A stretch of 64,000 bases of DNA from Myrmaecium sp. VS I D KN 1 (GCA_019775845.1 JADQAV010000038.1:221883-285882); one strand, 5' to 3'. Positions 43,201 through 57,202 are shown, counted from the stretch's first letter. Notes: a model not told the origin generated them from the sequence alone. A program made the numbers and translations.

Positions 43201-44603
43201 CTTTGGGTGTAGTCACTTCGCAGCTCAACCCCAAGGTTGCACAACACTCTTTCGTCCGAAGCCTGAACCTCAACGAGCGCAGTGTGCGTACCTGGACGAA
43301 CATAGCCACACTCTATCTACTCCAAAACGACCTAGAGCTCGCTCATCAAGCTTTCGCGAGAGCACAGTCCACCGATCCCGAGTACGCCCATGCCTGGATT
43401 GGTGAGGGCATCATAGCGCTACTATGGGGCGATGCAAAGGAAGCTCTCTCTCACTTCACCCACGCGTTCGAGATTTCCGATTCTTCCAGTATAGTAGTGA
43501 AGAGGCAATACCCTACCTCCCTTTTCGATCACCTACTGTCCTCACCGATTGCCTCTAATGATATCAAGAACCTTATCCAACCGATATTCGCCCTACAACA
43601 ATTGAAGTCTCAGCTTGCAATTGACCTTCCAGGATCGCATCTTGCGGCACTGTACCTTGAGCGGGTAGGGAATCACGATGCCGCAAGCAGCGCGCTGGTA
43701 GAAATCTGTGCATCTGCCGAAGCCGACTACGAAGTCAGCGAGTCACCTTCATCGCTTGCTCGCTATGCTCAGGCGACGACGGATCTTGCACGCAATCAGC
43801 TCGCAACTCATACGTACGATGAAGCCGCAAACTCTGCCGAGATGGCCTTGGACCTTCTTTCCGATCCAGCGTCGTGCGGTATGTCACTCCAGATGCTTGA
43901 GCGGACTCGTCTGTCGGCACGTTTGACCGTCGGCCTTGCCCGCTACTACCTGAATGACATGGACGCATCGATCAACGCGTTCCGTGCCGCGCTTGAGGAT
44001 AGCAACTCCAACCCGGATGTCGTTTGTTTGCTTGCTCAAGTCCTATGGGCTAAAGGCGGCGTGGAGGAGCGCAATGTCGCGCGCGATCAGCTCTTCGACT
44101 GTGTGGAGCAGCATCCTGACCACGTCGATGCCGTCGTCCTGATGGGAGCGATCGCTGCCATCGACGAAGATATGGATGTCATGGACGCGGTGCGGGGCGA
44201 CTTGGAATCTCTTCGAGCAAGCGGTAAGCTGAACAGCAGGCTTGCCGGAAGGGTGGGTCAGGTGCTCGATGCCATCGCGGCGATCTCCTCAGCATCCGCG
44301 ACTGGCGAGCCAAGTGATACGGCGGTACTCAAAGAGGTTGAGACAAGTATCATGCTGGCCCCTTCGAAATCGCATGGCTGGTCGCAGCTGGCAGAGTTGC
44401 AGCCGGAAGAACCGTTCCCCGCGGAGATGGCGGTCAAGGCCGCGGAGAGAGACGTGCCGCCTCGTGGACCGCTGGAGGCGGAGGAGTTGTCTGCTGCGTT
44501 CAGTGGCACAGGACGGGTCGTGGACGCGCAGAAAGCCATTGCGTTGGCGCCGTGGAGGAAAGAAGCTTGGATGGCATTTGTGGAAACGATCACTGAAGCT
44601 TGA
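40210..44603 (+). CDS. SKI3: Superkiller protein Ski3 (TPR scaffold of the Ski complex)
   Basis: Three exons, 40210-40328, 40389-41355 and 41406-44603, 1427 aa (yeast Ski3: 1432). The N-terminal tetratricopeptide repeats start at once (AALKAAKAALDAENYDEAISQAKVVVESDPENYFA, split here by an intron). TPR units recur through the protein, for example EYEPAVEVCRQGFKLF, APAYSSLGFFYADYAKDRKRARQCFQKAFELS, DYNSYVGLGESYHNSGRYNSAARTFKYA and SEFWNALGVVTSQ. Ski3 scaffolds the Ski2 helicase and Ski8, feeding mRNA into the cytoplasmic exosome during 3'-5' turnover, non-stop decay and antiviral RNA decay. The start, at an ATG preceded by CACA, matches the family N-terminus. Confidence 0.95.
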
Positions 44604-45178
44604 AGGGACATATATGATTCCCGAGAAGGGCCTAGTCAGACAAAGATCTTACGGCGTTCATGTTGGGGTACCTGACTGCGATAGTCAAGAGTATCGTTCG
44701 TCTTCTTGGTTAGAACCTACTCCATAGCTTCGATATCACCCATCTTGGTAGGTCTTGATAGCCATGTCGTCATAGCCTCTATACGGCCAGAACTAGAAAG
44801 AGACCTCGTGGTCATGAACTGTTCGTCATGTGCTTGCTTACTTGGGCTGAGTGGTGTATAATATAATGCCTCCTTAGAAAGCCGCTGTAGTATGATTTCA
44901 GAAGGAACGGACAGCTCGTTCAATAGAATGGAACGCCTCGAAACCCTGTCCCCTGACCTTCTGGTCGATAAACGCCAAGAGCCTGCAACCTTCGGGCCCT
45001 GCTTGGATAACATAGAGACCTGGTCGCGGGGAAGAGAAAGAAGGATATCAGTTGTTGGTTGCACAGGCGCACAGCTCCACCGATTAGACGCCGTACCGGC
45101 GGCCGTCTCCAACGACATCTTGCACCACTCACACCCAGTAAGTACAAAAAGTCCGTCGGCGCGAGGGGTAAACGATCT
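44604..45178. other. Convergent intergenic spacer
   Basis: About 575 bases between the SKI3 and NDUFA13 stop codons. No gene seen. Confidence 0.5.
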
Positions 45179-45695
45179 CTACTTCGTTGGATGCGAGGGA
45201 GTCACCGCGTATGTCGGCCGCACGAACCTGTCCCCGGGTGTTTGTCGTTAGCACACCTTGATGTCGGGCCCATATCCTCCATTGTGCGGCGGCAACGTAC
45301 CTGTCGCTGTGGTACACCTTTGTCTCCGCACCCAGGAGTTCCTTCTCCATCTTGTCCTGCGCGAGCTGTCGGCGGACCTGGTCGCGGTCCTCCTCGGCTT
45401 GGAGGAGGGGGATGAGGTGGATGCGTGACCACATCTTCTCCCGCGCGAGCTCACTGTGTTCGCGAATCGGGAGTCAGCCCTTCGACTACTTTCTTCCGCT
45501 GCCGAACCTTCTCTCCCCTCAAGGGAAGCATCCTTACTTGTGCTCCCTTATGCCCTTGCCAACCTTGTAGAAACCATATGTCATGATGGCAACCATGCCA
45601 GCGAGGTAGACGGACGGACGGAAACCGCGCGTGGGCAGGTTGCGACGGTACTGGACGGGCTCGTAGCCGCCAGCGGGCGGCATATCCTGAGGCAT
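45179..45695 (-). CDS. NDUFA13: Complex I subunit NDUFA13 / GRIM-19 (B16.6)
   Basis: Three exons, 45695-45538, 45453-45301 and 45227-45179, 119 aa. The family pattern is complete: MPQDMPPAGGYEPVQYRRNLPTRGF, a single membrane segment VYLAGMVAIMTYGFYKVGKG, then a matrix/intermembrane coiled coil NELAREKMWSRIHLIPLLQAEEDRDQVRRQL and the tail YHSDRFVRPTYAVTP. It is an accessory subunit of NADH:ubiquinone oxidoreductase in the mitochondrial inner membrane, bridging the membrane arm and the matrix arm. The frame is open upstream of the chosen ATG, but only MPQDMPP matches the family start. It is divergent from TRM10, with 251 bases between start codons. Confidence 0.93.
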
Positions 45696-45946
45696 GGTGG
45701 GCGGTTTGGTCGGCTCGTAATGTGGTTCAATTCGTGAATGTGTGGAGATGGCCGGGCTGGGCTGGGGAAGTCGGGGTGATGAGGCCGTTAGCTGACGTTC
45801 CGGTGCTGGCATTGGCTGGGGGTTGGACCCGTCCGGCTTGGCAGTGCGGGATGAGCTGGGGTTTCCGCTTGGGCAAAGAAAAAGTCCGCGTCCCGCTCAT
45901 ACGATCTCCGCGCATACACAGCTGCAGACCTCACGACAACAACAGC

Positions 45947-47335
45947 ATGGAGGCAGAAGAGCGACCCGCCAAGCTTGCAAAGACAGTGCACGCTGCAGAC
46001 GACCAGGAAGCTCTTTTCTCAGCGCACGATAATTCTCCTGAGCAGCCGCAACCCGCTGAGCCTAAGGATGTCCCTGCCGAGGAGCCGCCTGCGGACAAGC
46101 CCGAGGGCACCGCACCGCCACCAGTCCTGGATGCAGACGGCAAACCCCTCTCCAAAAGCGCGCTGAAGAAACTCCGGCGGAAGCAAGAGTGGGAGGCGGG
46201 CCGCGAGGAGCGCCGGCGCATACGGAAGGAGAAGATCAAGGCCAAAAAGGAGCGCAAGCGCGAGGAATACCAGGATCAATTGGCGGCCGCGGCGGCCAAT
46301 CCGGACCTCGCTCCCCCCGAGCAGCGCAAGAAGGAGAAGGGCCCCCGCGCCAAGCAGCTCCCCATCACCTTCCTCTTCGACTGCGACTTCGACGAGCTGA
46401 TGAACGAGAACGAGCTGGTGTCGCTGGCGAGCCAGCTGACGCGGTGCTACTCGGACAACAAGAAGTCGAGGCTCCGGGCGCACCTGGCGGTGGCGTCGTT
46501 CGGGGGCAAGCTGAAGGAGCGGTTTGATACGGTGCTCGCGAAGAACTACGAGTCGTGGAAGGGGATCCGGTTCTTCGAGGAGGATTTCTGCGAGGTGGCG
46601 GAGAAGGCGAAGGGGTGGATGAGGGATCCAAAACATGGCGGGCAGCTTGCTGGACCGCTAGGGGAGCGATATAAAGCTGCCAGAAAGGGTGATGCATTGC
46701 AAGAGGGGAGCACATCGGAGAGCAACGTTAACAACGGCGAGGAAGCTCTGAAGCAGGAGGAAGGCGAGGTCATTTATCTCTCAGCCGACAGCGACAACAC
46801 CCTCACGGAACTCAAGCCCTACAGCACATATATCATCGGCGCTCTGGTCGATAAGAACAGGCACAAAGGCATATGCCACAAGAGAGCGATGGAAAAGGGA
46901 GTGAAGACGGCGAAGCTGCCCATCGGGGAGTTCCTGAAGATGCAAAGCCGGGCGGTGTTGGCGACGAACCACGTCAACGATCTGATGCTGAAGTGGCTAG
47001 CTTTTGGCGACTGGGGTCAAGCGTTCATGGAGGTGATGCCGAAGCGGAAGGGGGCCACCCTCAAAGAGAAGAGTGAGGGCGCTGAGGATGCTGAGAGTGA
47101 ATCGCGCAGGGAAAGTGGACATAATGAGGGTTCTGTCGAGGCTCAAGAGGGTCCTGAGGAATCTGCGGATGACAGCGAGTATGAAAGTGCGCTTGAAGAG
47201 GTACCGGGCATCGATGGAGACTCGGGGGTTCGCCTGGAGCAGGATCAGGCTGCTGTGGCTGAGAAAACAGGGATAGAGGAGCGACAGGACAAATCACAGC
47301 CTGAAGTAGAAGTTAGCACGGCTACGGTCGAGTGA
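45947..47335 (+). CDS. TRM10: tRNA (guanine-9-N1)-methyltransferase Trm10
   Basis: Single exon, 462 aa, from the ATG of MEAEERPAK. The frame stays open 75 codons upstream, but that stretch is promoter-like and overlaps the control region of NDUFA13. A charged N-terminus with Lys/Arg-rich helices (ALKKLRRKQEWEAGREERR, KKERKREEYQ) precedes the SPOUT-fold methyltransferase domain, about 140-370: PITFLFDCDFDELM, LASQLTRCYSDNKKS, VIYLSADSDNTLTEL, YIIGALVDKNRHKG (Asp302 is the residue matching the proposed catalytic Asp), KLPIGEFLKMQSRAVLATNHV. It methylates N1 of G9 (or A9) in tRNAs. The C-terminal 90 residues are acidic and variable. Confidence 0.95.
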   Translation: MEAEERPAKLAKTVHAADDQEALFSAHDNSPEQPQPAEPKDVPAEEPPADKPEGTAPPPVLDADGKPLSKSALKKLRRKQEWEAGREERRRIRKEKIKAKKERKREEYQDQLAAAAANPDLAPPEQRKKEKGPRAKQLPITFLFDCDFDELMNENELVSLASQLTRCYSDNKKSRLRAHLAVASFGGKLKERFDTVLAKNYESWKGIRFFEEDFCEVAEKAKGWMRDPKHGGQLAGPLGERYKAARKGDALQEGSTSESNVNNGEEALKQEEGEVIYLSADSDNTLTELKPYSTYIIGALVDKNRHKGICHKRAMEKGVKTAKLPIGEFLKMQSRAVLATNHVNDLMLKWLAFGDWGQAFMEVMPKRKGATLKEKSEGAEDAESESRRESGHNEGSVEAQEGPEESADDSEYESALEEVPGIDGDSGVRLEQDQAAVAEKTGIEERQDKSQPEVEVSTATVE

Positions 47336-48377
47336 TGCTAGGAACACGATTAGATCATTATTCATCCGATATTCTATCAAAGCGCGTCCGATTACATCCT
47401 GCGCGATTATATGTGTGTTTGCCTAATTGAAAACCTGTGACGCATCATCCCTGTGGAATGGAGCTCTGATTAGACAGTAGTGGTGGAGAGCGGACTAATG
47501 CCGAACGCCTGTTCACGTCTCAGGTCCCTCATGCAAGGCTGAACGAACAAACATGCCCAACCTATGTTATATCCCAACTGACCTCGAGCGCGCTGAAAAG
47601 GTTTATTCAATACATCGTAAGGTTCTTAAAGTCTTCCGTGACAAGTGTGGTTTCCTTGAACATCGGGAACGTATAGTCAGAATTGGGTCCAGAAGTTCAG
47701 ATATCTCAAAATGAAAAAGTAAAATAAAATATCCAAAAATCCAAAATCCAATTGAAACCACATTTCTTGCTCTACTTTTCCGCTTGATATTAGGGATAAG
47801 AAATACCAATGCTAAGTGACAGCAATATAATAGAATCGTCCAGAGTCTATAGAGTCATCCTATATATCTTCTCTCGCCCTCTCCGCATGTACTCCGTATA
47901 CTCTCATCCGTAAAGCCGAGGCTCGTGGCATACCAGTTCATGCCTGAGCCTCATAGCCATTCAGCATATACTAGACAATTTACACGATCGCACACCTACT
48001 GCAGCTCTCTCGACTGCGTCCCTGATAAGTTGTCTAGCGAGAAAGTCACAGTCAGGGGCAGACCGCCCATACAAGCGGTGAGCCACGGCGAGAGCGAAAA
48101 ACAGTCTGGAAGGGCGCGAGCAACGATAAAGATCGTTTTATTCATATCCCGACTATAGTAGTCTTAGTACTACAGCTCAAGTGGCCGCCTGAAGCCCAAC
48201 CTATACAACAACCGCATGGTGATGCAGGTATGTACCAACCGAGCCGCGACCTGTCGCCAGCAGCGAGAGAAATCCGCGGCACCAGCAAGAAATGCTGCAA
48301 ACCCCAACACCCCTAGCCCATAACCAGCCGATAATATAAAGGCACAAAGCGACAAGGGAAAGACATGAAGGGCTAGC
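47336..48377. other. Convergent intergenic region
   Basis: About 1.04 kb between the TRM10 and SQS1 stop codons. AT-rich in the middle (around 47690-47760). No gene, tRNA or repeat recognised. Confidence 0.5.
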
Positions 48378-50869
48378 TCAGCGCAAGCCGAGCTTGGAAG
48401 TCTTGACAGTGTGCGAGATAGGCTCGAGGATGCCCTGCCTCGAGCGGCCCAGCGCCGTTCCGCTGCTCCAACCCATCTTCTCCAACATCGCCCGACCACG
48501 GTTATCAGAACCGATCGCCGGAGCGCTGGCGCCGACAACATCACCGTCCTTATACCCGACCTGGGTGTGCTGTCTGGTCTTGGTTGCGGAGCGGAACGCA
48601 CCGCCGAACCGGCGTTGGCTCGTGACACCCATGAACAGACGCTCGTCGTACTTCATCGTCATCGAAGTCTTGATTAGAGTGGTGAAGCGATTCTTCCCGG
48701 AACCGACCGACTTCGATTTGAGATTGAGAGCCCCGGCGAGCTTGTGCATCACAGCCCGGTCTTTCTTCTCCATTGGAGGAAGGGCCCAGCTTTGATGGTC
48801 AGAATCGAGAAAGTCGCGGATGATGTCCTTGAGATCATCGGGAGTGACCCCATCCTGATACTTCATGCCCAAGTCCGCCTTGAACTTGTTCTTCTTCCCT
48901 AGAAGACCCTGAGCTCGCAATTCCTCTCTCTCCTTCTTTTTCTGGCTCTTCTTAGACCGGTCAGCCTCCCACGTGCTCCGCAATTCCTGTTCCAGCTCCT
49001 TGTCACTGAGCTCCAGATCGAATACACCACGCCGGCCCTTGTTCTTTTTCCTTAGACTGGGTCGATCGAAATCCATGACATCGAAGCCACCATAAGGGTC
49101 TTGCTCCAGCACGTCCGCCATGAGCGAAGCTGAAGGAAACCCGCTCTTATGTGTCTTTTTACGTGCGCTACGAGCGCTGCCGTGCCACTCAGCAGGGGAG
49201 TCCTCAGCATCATCGGTGCCATCCCACCGTTCATTACCATCAAAGAGGAAAACCTCATTTGAAGCAAACCCAAGCTCTTCTTGTTTTGCAAGGCGAGCCG
49301 CTATTTCCTCATCCGTTAGGCGCGCGATCTTCCGTTCGATCAAGTCTTTCTCATCTTCGAAGGCTTCATCGTCATCGTCATCGTCATCGGACTCATCGCT
49401 ATCGTCCTCCCACTTGATATGAAACTCGGTTTCCGACTCTTCCTCGCTTGCATCGGATTCGAATGACTCCATGGCAGCCTTAGAAGCCAGCCGCTCTTCG
49501 AACTGATTGATCAGCTCCTGATCCTTGGCGGTGGTAAGTGTAGTGGCTGGCACCCATCGTGCGTCGTCAACTACATTACCATCGTACACAACAAGGAATT
49601 GCAGGCCATTTGGCCTGGTTCTTTTCGACAATATACGCTGCACCAGGGCATCTACTTCCGATGAGGTACTTATGTCGCCAAAGTCGTCAAGCATTGACGA
49701 GTCCCACCCATCTTCATCACTGCTACCTGATGCTTCTGGTGCTGCAACGGCTTCAGAGGCTGTATTGACCTCCTCTGGAACCACCACGTCGTTCCCATCA
49801 TCAAATGCTAGGGGCCGTTGCCCGAACAGCTGAGGGATAAGATTGGAGTCGTTCGGCTCATCATCTTCCTCCGCCGCCTGCTGCTTGATGTTTTCGATGT
49901 AGTCAGCGATGGCTTCGGCATCCCGCTCCGCCCTTGCGCGGCGATTCTCGGCGGCCTTGGATCTTTTGTTTGACCTGGTAGGCTGCGACTGTTTTGTCTT
50001 CGCCTGTGATGGAGTTTCAGACTCTACGTGGCCGTAGAACGATTCATCAACGACGCGTACAGGGCCTTGATTTCGGTATCTAGAACCATAGGTGCTAGAT
50101 GAGTCAGCCCCAAGCAACTCCGCTTGAGAATGAGGTCTGGCAATATCCTGCGTGACAGTATGTTCCTCTCGGACGCGCAGAGGGACCGCGGGAATCGCCG
50201 GGGACTTTGGCTGTCGTGCGGCTGAAAGAGACTTCAGTGGTCCTCTGCGAAGGTTCGATCTACCCTGGAACAGTACCACTTCCTCACTCGAGGTAGAAGA
50301 CGCCCGAGAGCGATTCCGAATTGTAGGCGGAGGCAAACCAGTGTCAGCGGTCGCTGCACCGGCTGTATCCACCACAAATAACAGATCGACAGATGTCTCA
50401 AGAGCTGGCCCTCTTTCCTCTTCAAAAGGGCCGTGTTCTGGCCCCGTTGGCCTGGGGGCTTCGGCGATTGGTTCTTCAGGCCCAATACTGAGGGAGGACA
50501 TCTGTACATTGGGCACCGCTGTGTCGCTCTGGTCTCGGGCCTCTGGTGCAGACGCCTCGGCAGAATCCTTCTCCTTGAGCTTTTCAAAAAAATTGTCCCC
50601 GTGAAGCCTGCCGGCACTAACAAACTGGATGCCCCTGTGGCGCAGTTTCAAGTCGCTGTTCCAGAAAGAGGCATGTCGTTCGGTGTTGCGGGCTTCATCC
50701 TGCAGTGAAAACGTATGTGAAGGTGCTGGACCGGATGAGCGAACGTCCTTGAGCCGAAGCAGGATAGGAACAACATACCGCTTCGTGTCGGCGATGCCGG
50801 ACGTCTCTTCCCCGCGAATTGCGGCCGCTGCTGGCGCGCTTTGCCACCGCGCTTTTTATTCTTTGCCAT
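48378..50869 (-). CDS. SQS1: SQS1-like R3H and G-patch protein
   Basis: Two exons, 50869-50779 and 50725-48378, joined over a 53-nt intron (GTATGT..GTCCAG), 812 aa. The basic N-terminus MAKNKKRGGKARQQRP is followed by LQDEARNTERHASFWNSDLKLRHRG, which is conserved in fungal Sqs1. Long acidic and Ser-rich stretches come next (including a run of Asp about residue 440). Near the C-terminus lie an R3H domain (about 662-717, LKDIIRDFLDSD..AVMHKLAGALNLKSKSVG) and a G-patch (768-812, MLEKMGWSSGTALGR..GILEPI). In yeast Sqs1/Pfa1 stimulates the DEAH helicase Prp43, acting in late 40S maturation and spliceosome recycling. The splice restores the conserved LQDEARN segment. Confidence 0.92.
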
Positions 50870-51526
50870 GAGGCGCGGTCCAGAGATATTAGGAGCGCTT
50901 GTGGTAAAGATACAGCAGCACGGAAGCCTGGGGAGCAGAAGAAGTCTCGCGCGGGAAGAGAAGTGTGGTAGGAATGGTGGGAGCGGCGAATGATGTGAGG
51001 AAGGAGGAGGTTACAGTCGGAGTGGATTGGCATCATCGTTCATCCGGCGCCCACATGCGCGCTCCCGTCACTGCACAGGGCAGCGGCTCATCGTTATCGG
51101 GCTTTATCGATACTCTTATCGTTTTGTTCGTCCGAAACCTGAAACTTTTGTCCCGACCGAGCTTAGCCACACCCTCGTTCCCCGCGCGCATCGCCGTCAG
51201 CTGCCTACCAAGGTACCCTTACCTCATATGTAGCCCGTCGGACATCATCTACCTCGCCCCGTTGTTGTCCGGCAACGAGTGGAAGCTCCTGCTTCAACAC
51301 GGTTCACCTTAACTACCTTATCCTAGACATACGCCACCCTCTATGCTTCTCTAACCCACTACACATCTCCCGAATCCTCCACCTATCCCTTGCACTCCCA
51401 GCGTCGTTCATCCAACGATCACGCTCGCATCCGCTCCTTCTTATCGTCCGCGAGCCTCGCTGGCTGGGAGTACGCGATCACTCCACAGCTCGACTCTCGT
51501 ACCTACCTGGCTTCCATCTCTCCATA
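50870..51526. promoter_or_regulatory. Divergent upstream region of SQS1 and ATG4
   Basis: 657 bases between start codons; pyrimidine-rich leader before ATG4. No other gene. Confidence 0.55.
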
Positions 51527-52997
51527 ATGAACAACGCGGATTTGACCCGATATAGCAAGCGAATCGTACAGTACTTCTGGGATCGTGCGCCCCGTAATGA
51601 TGAGCCTACTGGCATCTGCTGCCTAGGCAGACTGTACGATTCCCAGCCGACATTTAGCCCCGAACCCCGGGACAACGCGGGCTCGCCGCAGGGTTCGTCA
51701 AGGACAGAAACCTTCCAGACTTCTGTCAACGGAGAAGCTCGGCGGAGTAGTGAGGAGGAGACCTTAACGTATTCGAAGTCACAAGAGGCACCAAATGGGG
51801 ATGAGGACGGCGGCTGGCCCAAGGCCTTCTTAGACGACTTTGAGTCGAAGATATGGCTCACGTACCGATCGAACTTCCCTCCAATACCGAAATCACAAGA
51901 CCCGAAGGCCGCCTCAACAATGACGCTTAGTGTTCGGTTGAAAAGTCAATTTAATCAGGAGGGATTCACGTCAGATTCGGGATGGGGATGCATGATACGA
52001 TCCGGACAGTGCGTATTGGCAAATACTCTGGCGATCCTACAACTGGGGAGAGGTATGCCTCTTGAATCCGATGGAAAGCAAAAGCATGTCTGACCTGTCC
52101 CAGATTGGAGGCGAGGAAGTAAATTAACGGACGAGCGGCGGCTCCTCTCTCTATTCGCCGATGATCCGAAGGCACCCTTTTCGATCCATCGGTTTGTTGA
52201 ACACGGAGCGTCCGCATGTGGGAAACACCCAGGCGAGTGGTTCGGGCCTTCTGCTACGGCAAGCTGCATCGAGTGAGTCCGGAGTCGAGCAACTACCATT
52301 CCCTTTGCTAACAGCGTAACTAGAGCGTTGTGCCGGGCCTATGAAGACGCCGGCATCAATGTGTACACAACAGGCGATGGCCCCGACATCTTCGAAGATA
52401 AGTTCCTGAGGACTGCCAGATCCTCAGGGGCATTCAAACCAACACTGGTGCTGGTAGGTACTCGGCTAGGGATCGATCGGGTAACTCCTGTATACTGGGA
52501 AGCGCTCAAAGCATCGTTATTGATGCCACAGAGTGTAGGCATCGCAGGGTAGGTCTTCAGTCGAACCGATTAGACGTTTGAGTCCGTCATTGACAATCTC
52601 CAGCGGGCGACCATCTTCCTCGCATTACTTTGTGGGAACCCAGGGTGACTATTTCTTTTACCTTGATCCACACACCACGCGCCCTTTCCTGCCCTATCAC
52701 GCCGACCCTGCCGAGTACAGAGATGAAGACATCGACTCGTGCCACACACGTCGGTTACGTCGCATCCACATCAAAGAGATGGACCCCTCCATGCTCCTCA
52801 CCTTCCTTATCCGAGACGAAGCCGACTGGGAGGATTTCAAGAAGGGCGTGCAGGAAGTCCAAGGGAAGCCGGTGATCCACGTCGCCGATGTCGAACCCGC
52901 CGCATACGGGAAACCGCGTGCGGAAGCTATTGATGAGATCGAGACGTTCGATGACGATGACGACGATGATGACAACGCTAACGAAGGCTTGCGATAA
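51527..52997 (+). CDS. ATG4: Autophagy cysteine protease Atg4
   Basis: Four exons, 51527-52052, 52104-52272, 52324-52548 and 52604-52997, 437 aa. Family C54 peptidase marks are present: WLTYRSNFPPI, DSGWGCMIRSGQCVLANTL with catalytic Cys155, DWRRGSKLTDERR after the first splice, FSIHRFVEHG and GEWFGPSATASCIEALC. These are followed by LVLVGTRLGIDRVTPVYW and SSSHYFVGTQGDYFFYLDPH with catalytic Asp328 and His330. Atg4 trims the C-terminus of Atg8 to expose Gly for conjugation to phosphatidylethanolamine, and later releases Atg8 from membranes. The C-terminal tail ends in an acidic Asp run before NANEGLR. Residues 40-95 are a variable insert. Confidence 0.95.
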
Positions 52998-53655
52998 CCA
53001 CCTTTTCCCGGCCTCTTTTCACTTTATTTTCCTTTCCCCCTCGCATTCGGGTCTTTGGTCGGCTGGCGCACACGGCGCAGGAACTGGATATCGACCGGGC
53101 CTGCTAGAATATCAATAATTGTTCTTTTCAACAGTGGTTCACCGAGTCGTGGCGCCGCTAAATCATGTTTGAGGGGTTGGAGGCTGACGGTGGCAGTTTA
53201 GAAGACGCGTTCTAGGCGTCGCGCGTAGCCCCGCAACGCGTCGTATAAACAACACGCGGGATGTGCCTATAGCTGTAATTTCGCGATTCCAGCCCGGATC
53301 AGTTGTCAGTCCTAAATATCAGATTGGAAAGCGCAAATCAACGAAATCTGAAGAAAGAAGACTGATGTGAAAGTGAGAGGATAGAAATGTTGAAGTTGGA
53401 AAGTGGATATCATTTGCCTTTCCGGTGGATAATGTACAGCCCCTTCATGTATCAAGCCCGAAGAATGTCAGACCGTAAGACATAGGGCCCATAGCCAAAA
53501 AGCAACCCATCCGGCCCGTGATCGCATTAATGAAAAAACCCATGAACACCGTCCCCAAATTGCCCGCCAGATGCTCTTCGAGCAAAACTGTTGCTCTTCA
53601 CATCGCTGAAAAGAGTAAAGGAAACCGAAACCCAAACACCGTGCACGTCTCAACT
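52998..53655. other. Convergent intergenic spacer
   Basis: About 660 bases between the ATG4 and H2B stop codons. No gene seen. No histone-type stem-loop was recognised, consistent with polyadenylated fungal histone mRNA. Confidence 0.5.
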
Positions 53656-54262
<607 letters not shown>

Positions 54263-54864
54263 TTTGGATGAGTTTTGACTGCGTGGAAAAGTCGAAGGAG
54301 TCGGGTGAGTTGAGTGAGGTGAATGGGTTTGGTTGAGCGGGATGGGTTGTGGAGCGAGACGGAGTGTCGATTGATGGGAAAGAAGGTGGAAGAGAGCAAG
54401 GTGTCGATGGGCGGGCGAGTCGCTTCTTATGAGAGCGCGCGCGGGCGTAGAATCAACTTCCCAGCGCACTGGCCACCCGGTCGCAGACGCGCTAATCCGA
54501 ACACGAGCGGCCAGAAACGCGAGTGACGGAGGGGTTGGCCGCACCTGCCACCCGTAACATACGGGAAGCGAGGCGTGCTTGGCCTTATCCGGCGCGTACT
54601 TTACACGCTTGCCCGCCACGCCCCCCCAACCCGCCTCTTAAGCGAGCCCTGACCCGCCCGCTTAGTGAGTGATCTGGCGGGCAACAACAACGGACGCGCC
54701 CGACTTAAAAGCGAGCTCCCCCCTCGACAGCGACCTTCATCCTCTCTCCATCTCTCGTCCAACCCACCACGCCCACACCGAACCTGCGCGACTGCATTCC
54801 TTGCATCCTTCCAACGATTTCAACTCTCTAACCCTTTCAAACCAACCCACACAACTTTATCAAA
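54263..54864. promoter_or_regulatory. Shared H2B-H2A promoter
   Basis: 602 bases between the two histone start codons. The right side holds the pyrimidine-rich H2A leader (about 54720-54860). I could not identify a specific histone-activating element by eye. Co-regulation is expected from the arrangement. Confidence 0.7.
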
Positions 54865-56136
<1,272 letters not shown>

Positions 56137-56701
56137 TCAGAGAGTCATGTGTGGGGGAGCTGTATCGGAGTTAGGATGGCCTGTTCTATCCAAGGACACT
56201 TTGAAAGACGAGACTCACGGTCAAGGATGGGCACAGGCAGGTTGCGTTCGTATTTGGAACCTGGTCTTTGTGTAAGCTGGGGGAAGCCGGCGAGGGGATG
56301 GAGTGCAACTAGGCAAGCTTACCTCCAGGTGCCGACGGTGGACGGTACGGGTCGGGATGCTTCCACTTCTCCAGCAACTCTTCGGTTTGCTCGATCAACA
56401 CCTGTGATGACAACGGCCTCATTAGCTGGCGTTGTCCGTTGTGACAGGGTGCGTTCCGATGCCCCTGATGATGATGGTTGCTGCTGTACCTTCTGTTGTC
56501 TGGGCTCGCTGATATGCCTGTTGGCTTCGAAGAGGGAGCGGATGTAGAGGGCCTGGCCGCGCCAGAGGTTCCGATGAACCGCCCAGTCGAGCGCGAGCTT
56601 CAGGGAGCGCCTGTAGAGGGAGCTGTCGTGGGTGTCAGTGTCTGTTTTGCGAAGGGGAAGGCGAGTGCATCGACAAACAGGACGGTCCTCTGCCTAGACA
56701 T
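56137..56701 (-). CDS. NDUFB9: Complex I subunit NDUFB9 (B22, LYR protein)
   Basis: Five small exons, 56701-56679, 56622-56490, 56401-56323, 56260-56219 and 56159-56137, 99 aa, reconstructed by phase and family match. The spliced protein starts MSRQRTVLSLYRRSLKLAL with the LYR tripeptide. It continues DWAVHRNLWRGQALYIRSLFEANRHI and TEELLEKWKHPDPYRPPSAPGGSKYERNLPVP and ends LDPPPHMTL. It is an accessory subunit of NADH dehydrogenase; LYR proteins bind acyl carrier protein. Exon 1 (23 nt) and exon 5 (23 nt) are the least certain, but both junctions have good branch sites (CTGAC, CTAAC) and restore expected sequence. The gene is divergent from KGD2. Confidence 0.88.
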
Positions 56702-57202
56702 GATGGCAGGCGTGGAGAGGACAATGATGGGGTGGGTGGATGGGTCTCGAGGGTGCAGTTGTCCCCACGTCCGTGAGCGACGACGTCGGCTTTCTTGGCG
56801 GCTGGTTGCTAATGCTCGCGATGAGGTTGGTGGTTGGTGGGAAGGGCTCGCACCCGTTTTCCCGAACTTCACCGGCTACTGCCGGGGGTTTCTGACGGAG
56901 CTCTGCAGCCAACTTTAAAGCCTCACAGTCCCTTTACGTCCGTTACTCTTGCCGTACAAACTTCTTCCCACCCGCAACAAACCCGCCGTACCTGTCCAAT
57001 TGATCGAGTCCGGTACGTCTCTCCCTCCCTACGCTGCTTCCAGACGGGTTGATGTGCGACCGCGAGGTCAGGCACAACTCCCCGGGGGGCTTGGCGGCAG
57101 TTTTGCGCCTTGTCGTCACTGGGCTTTACCGGCCTGCATTCTCTTCCCTCACCTGCCCTACGGCATTCGAGAGGCCTTCACATACTGACCAGCGTACAGA
57201 TC
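56702..57202. promoter_or_regulatory. Shared NDUFB9-KGD2 promoter region
   Basis: 501 bases between start codons of two mitochondrial genes. No other gene. Short frames that overlap here are leader sequence. Confidence 0.6.

Noticed and set aside
48365-48390. GGCTAGCTCAGCGC resembling a tRNA D-arm
   Set aside because: It overlaps the SQS1 stop codon and no B-box or acceptor stem follows on either strand.
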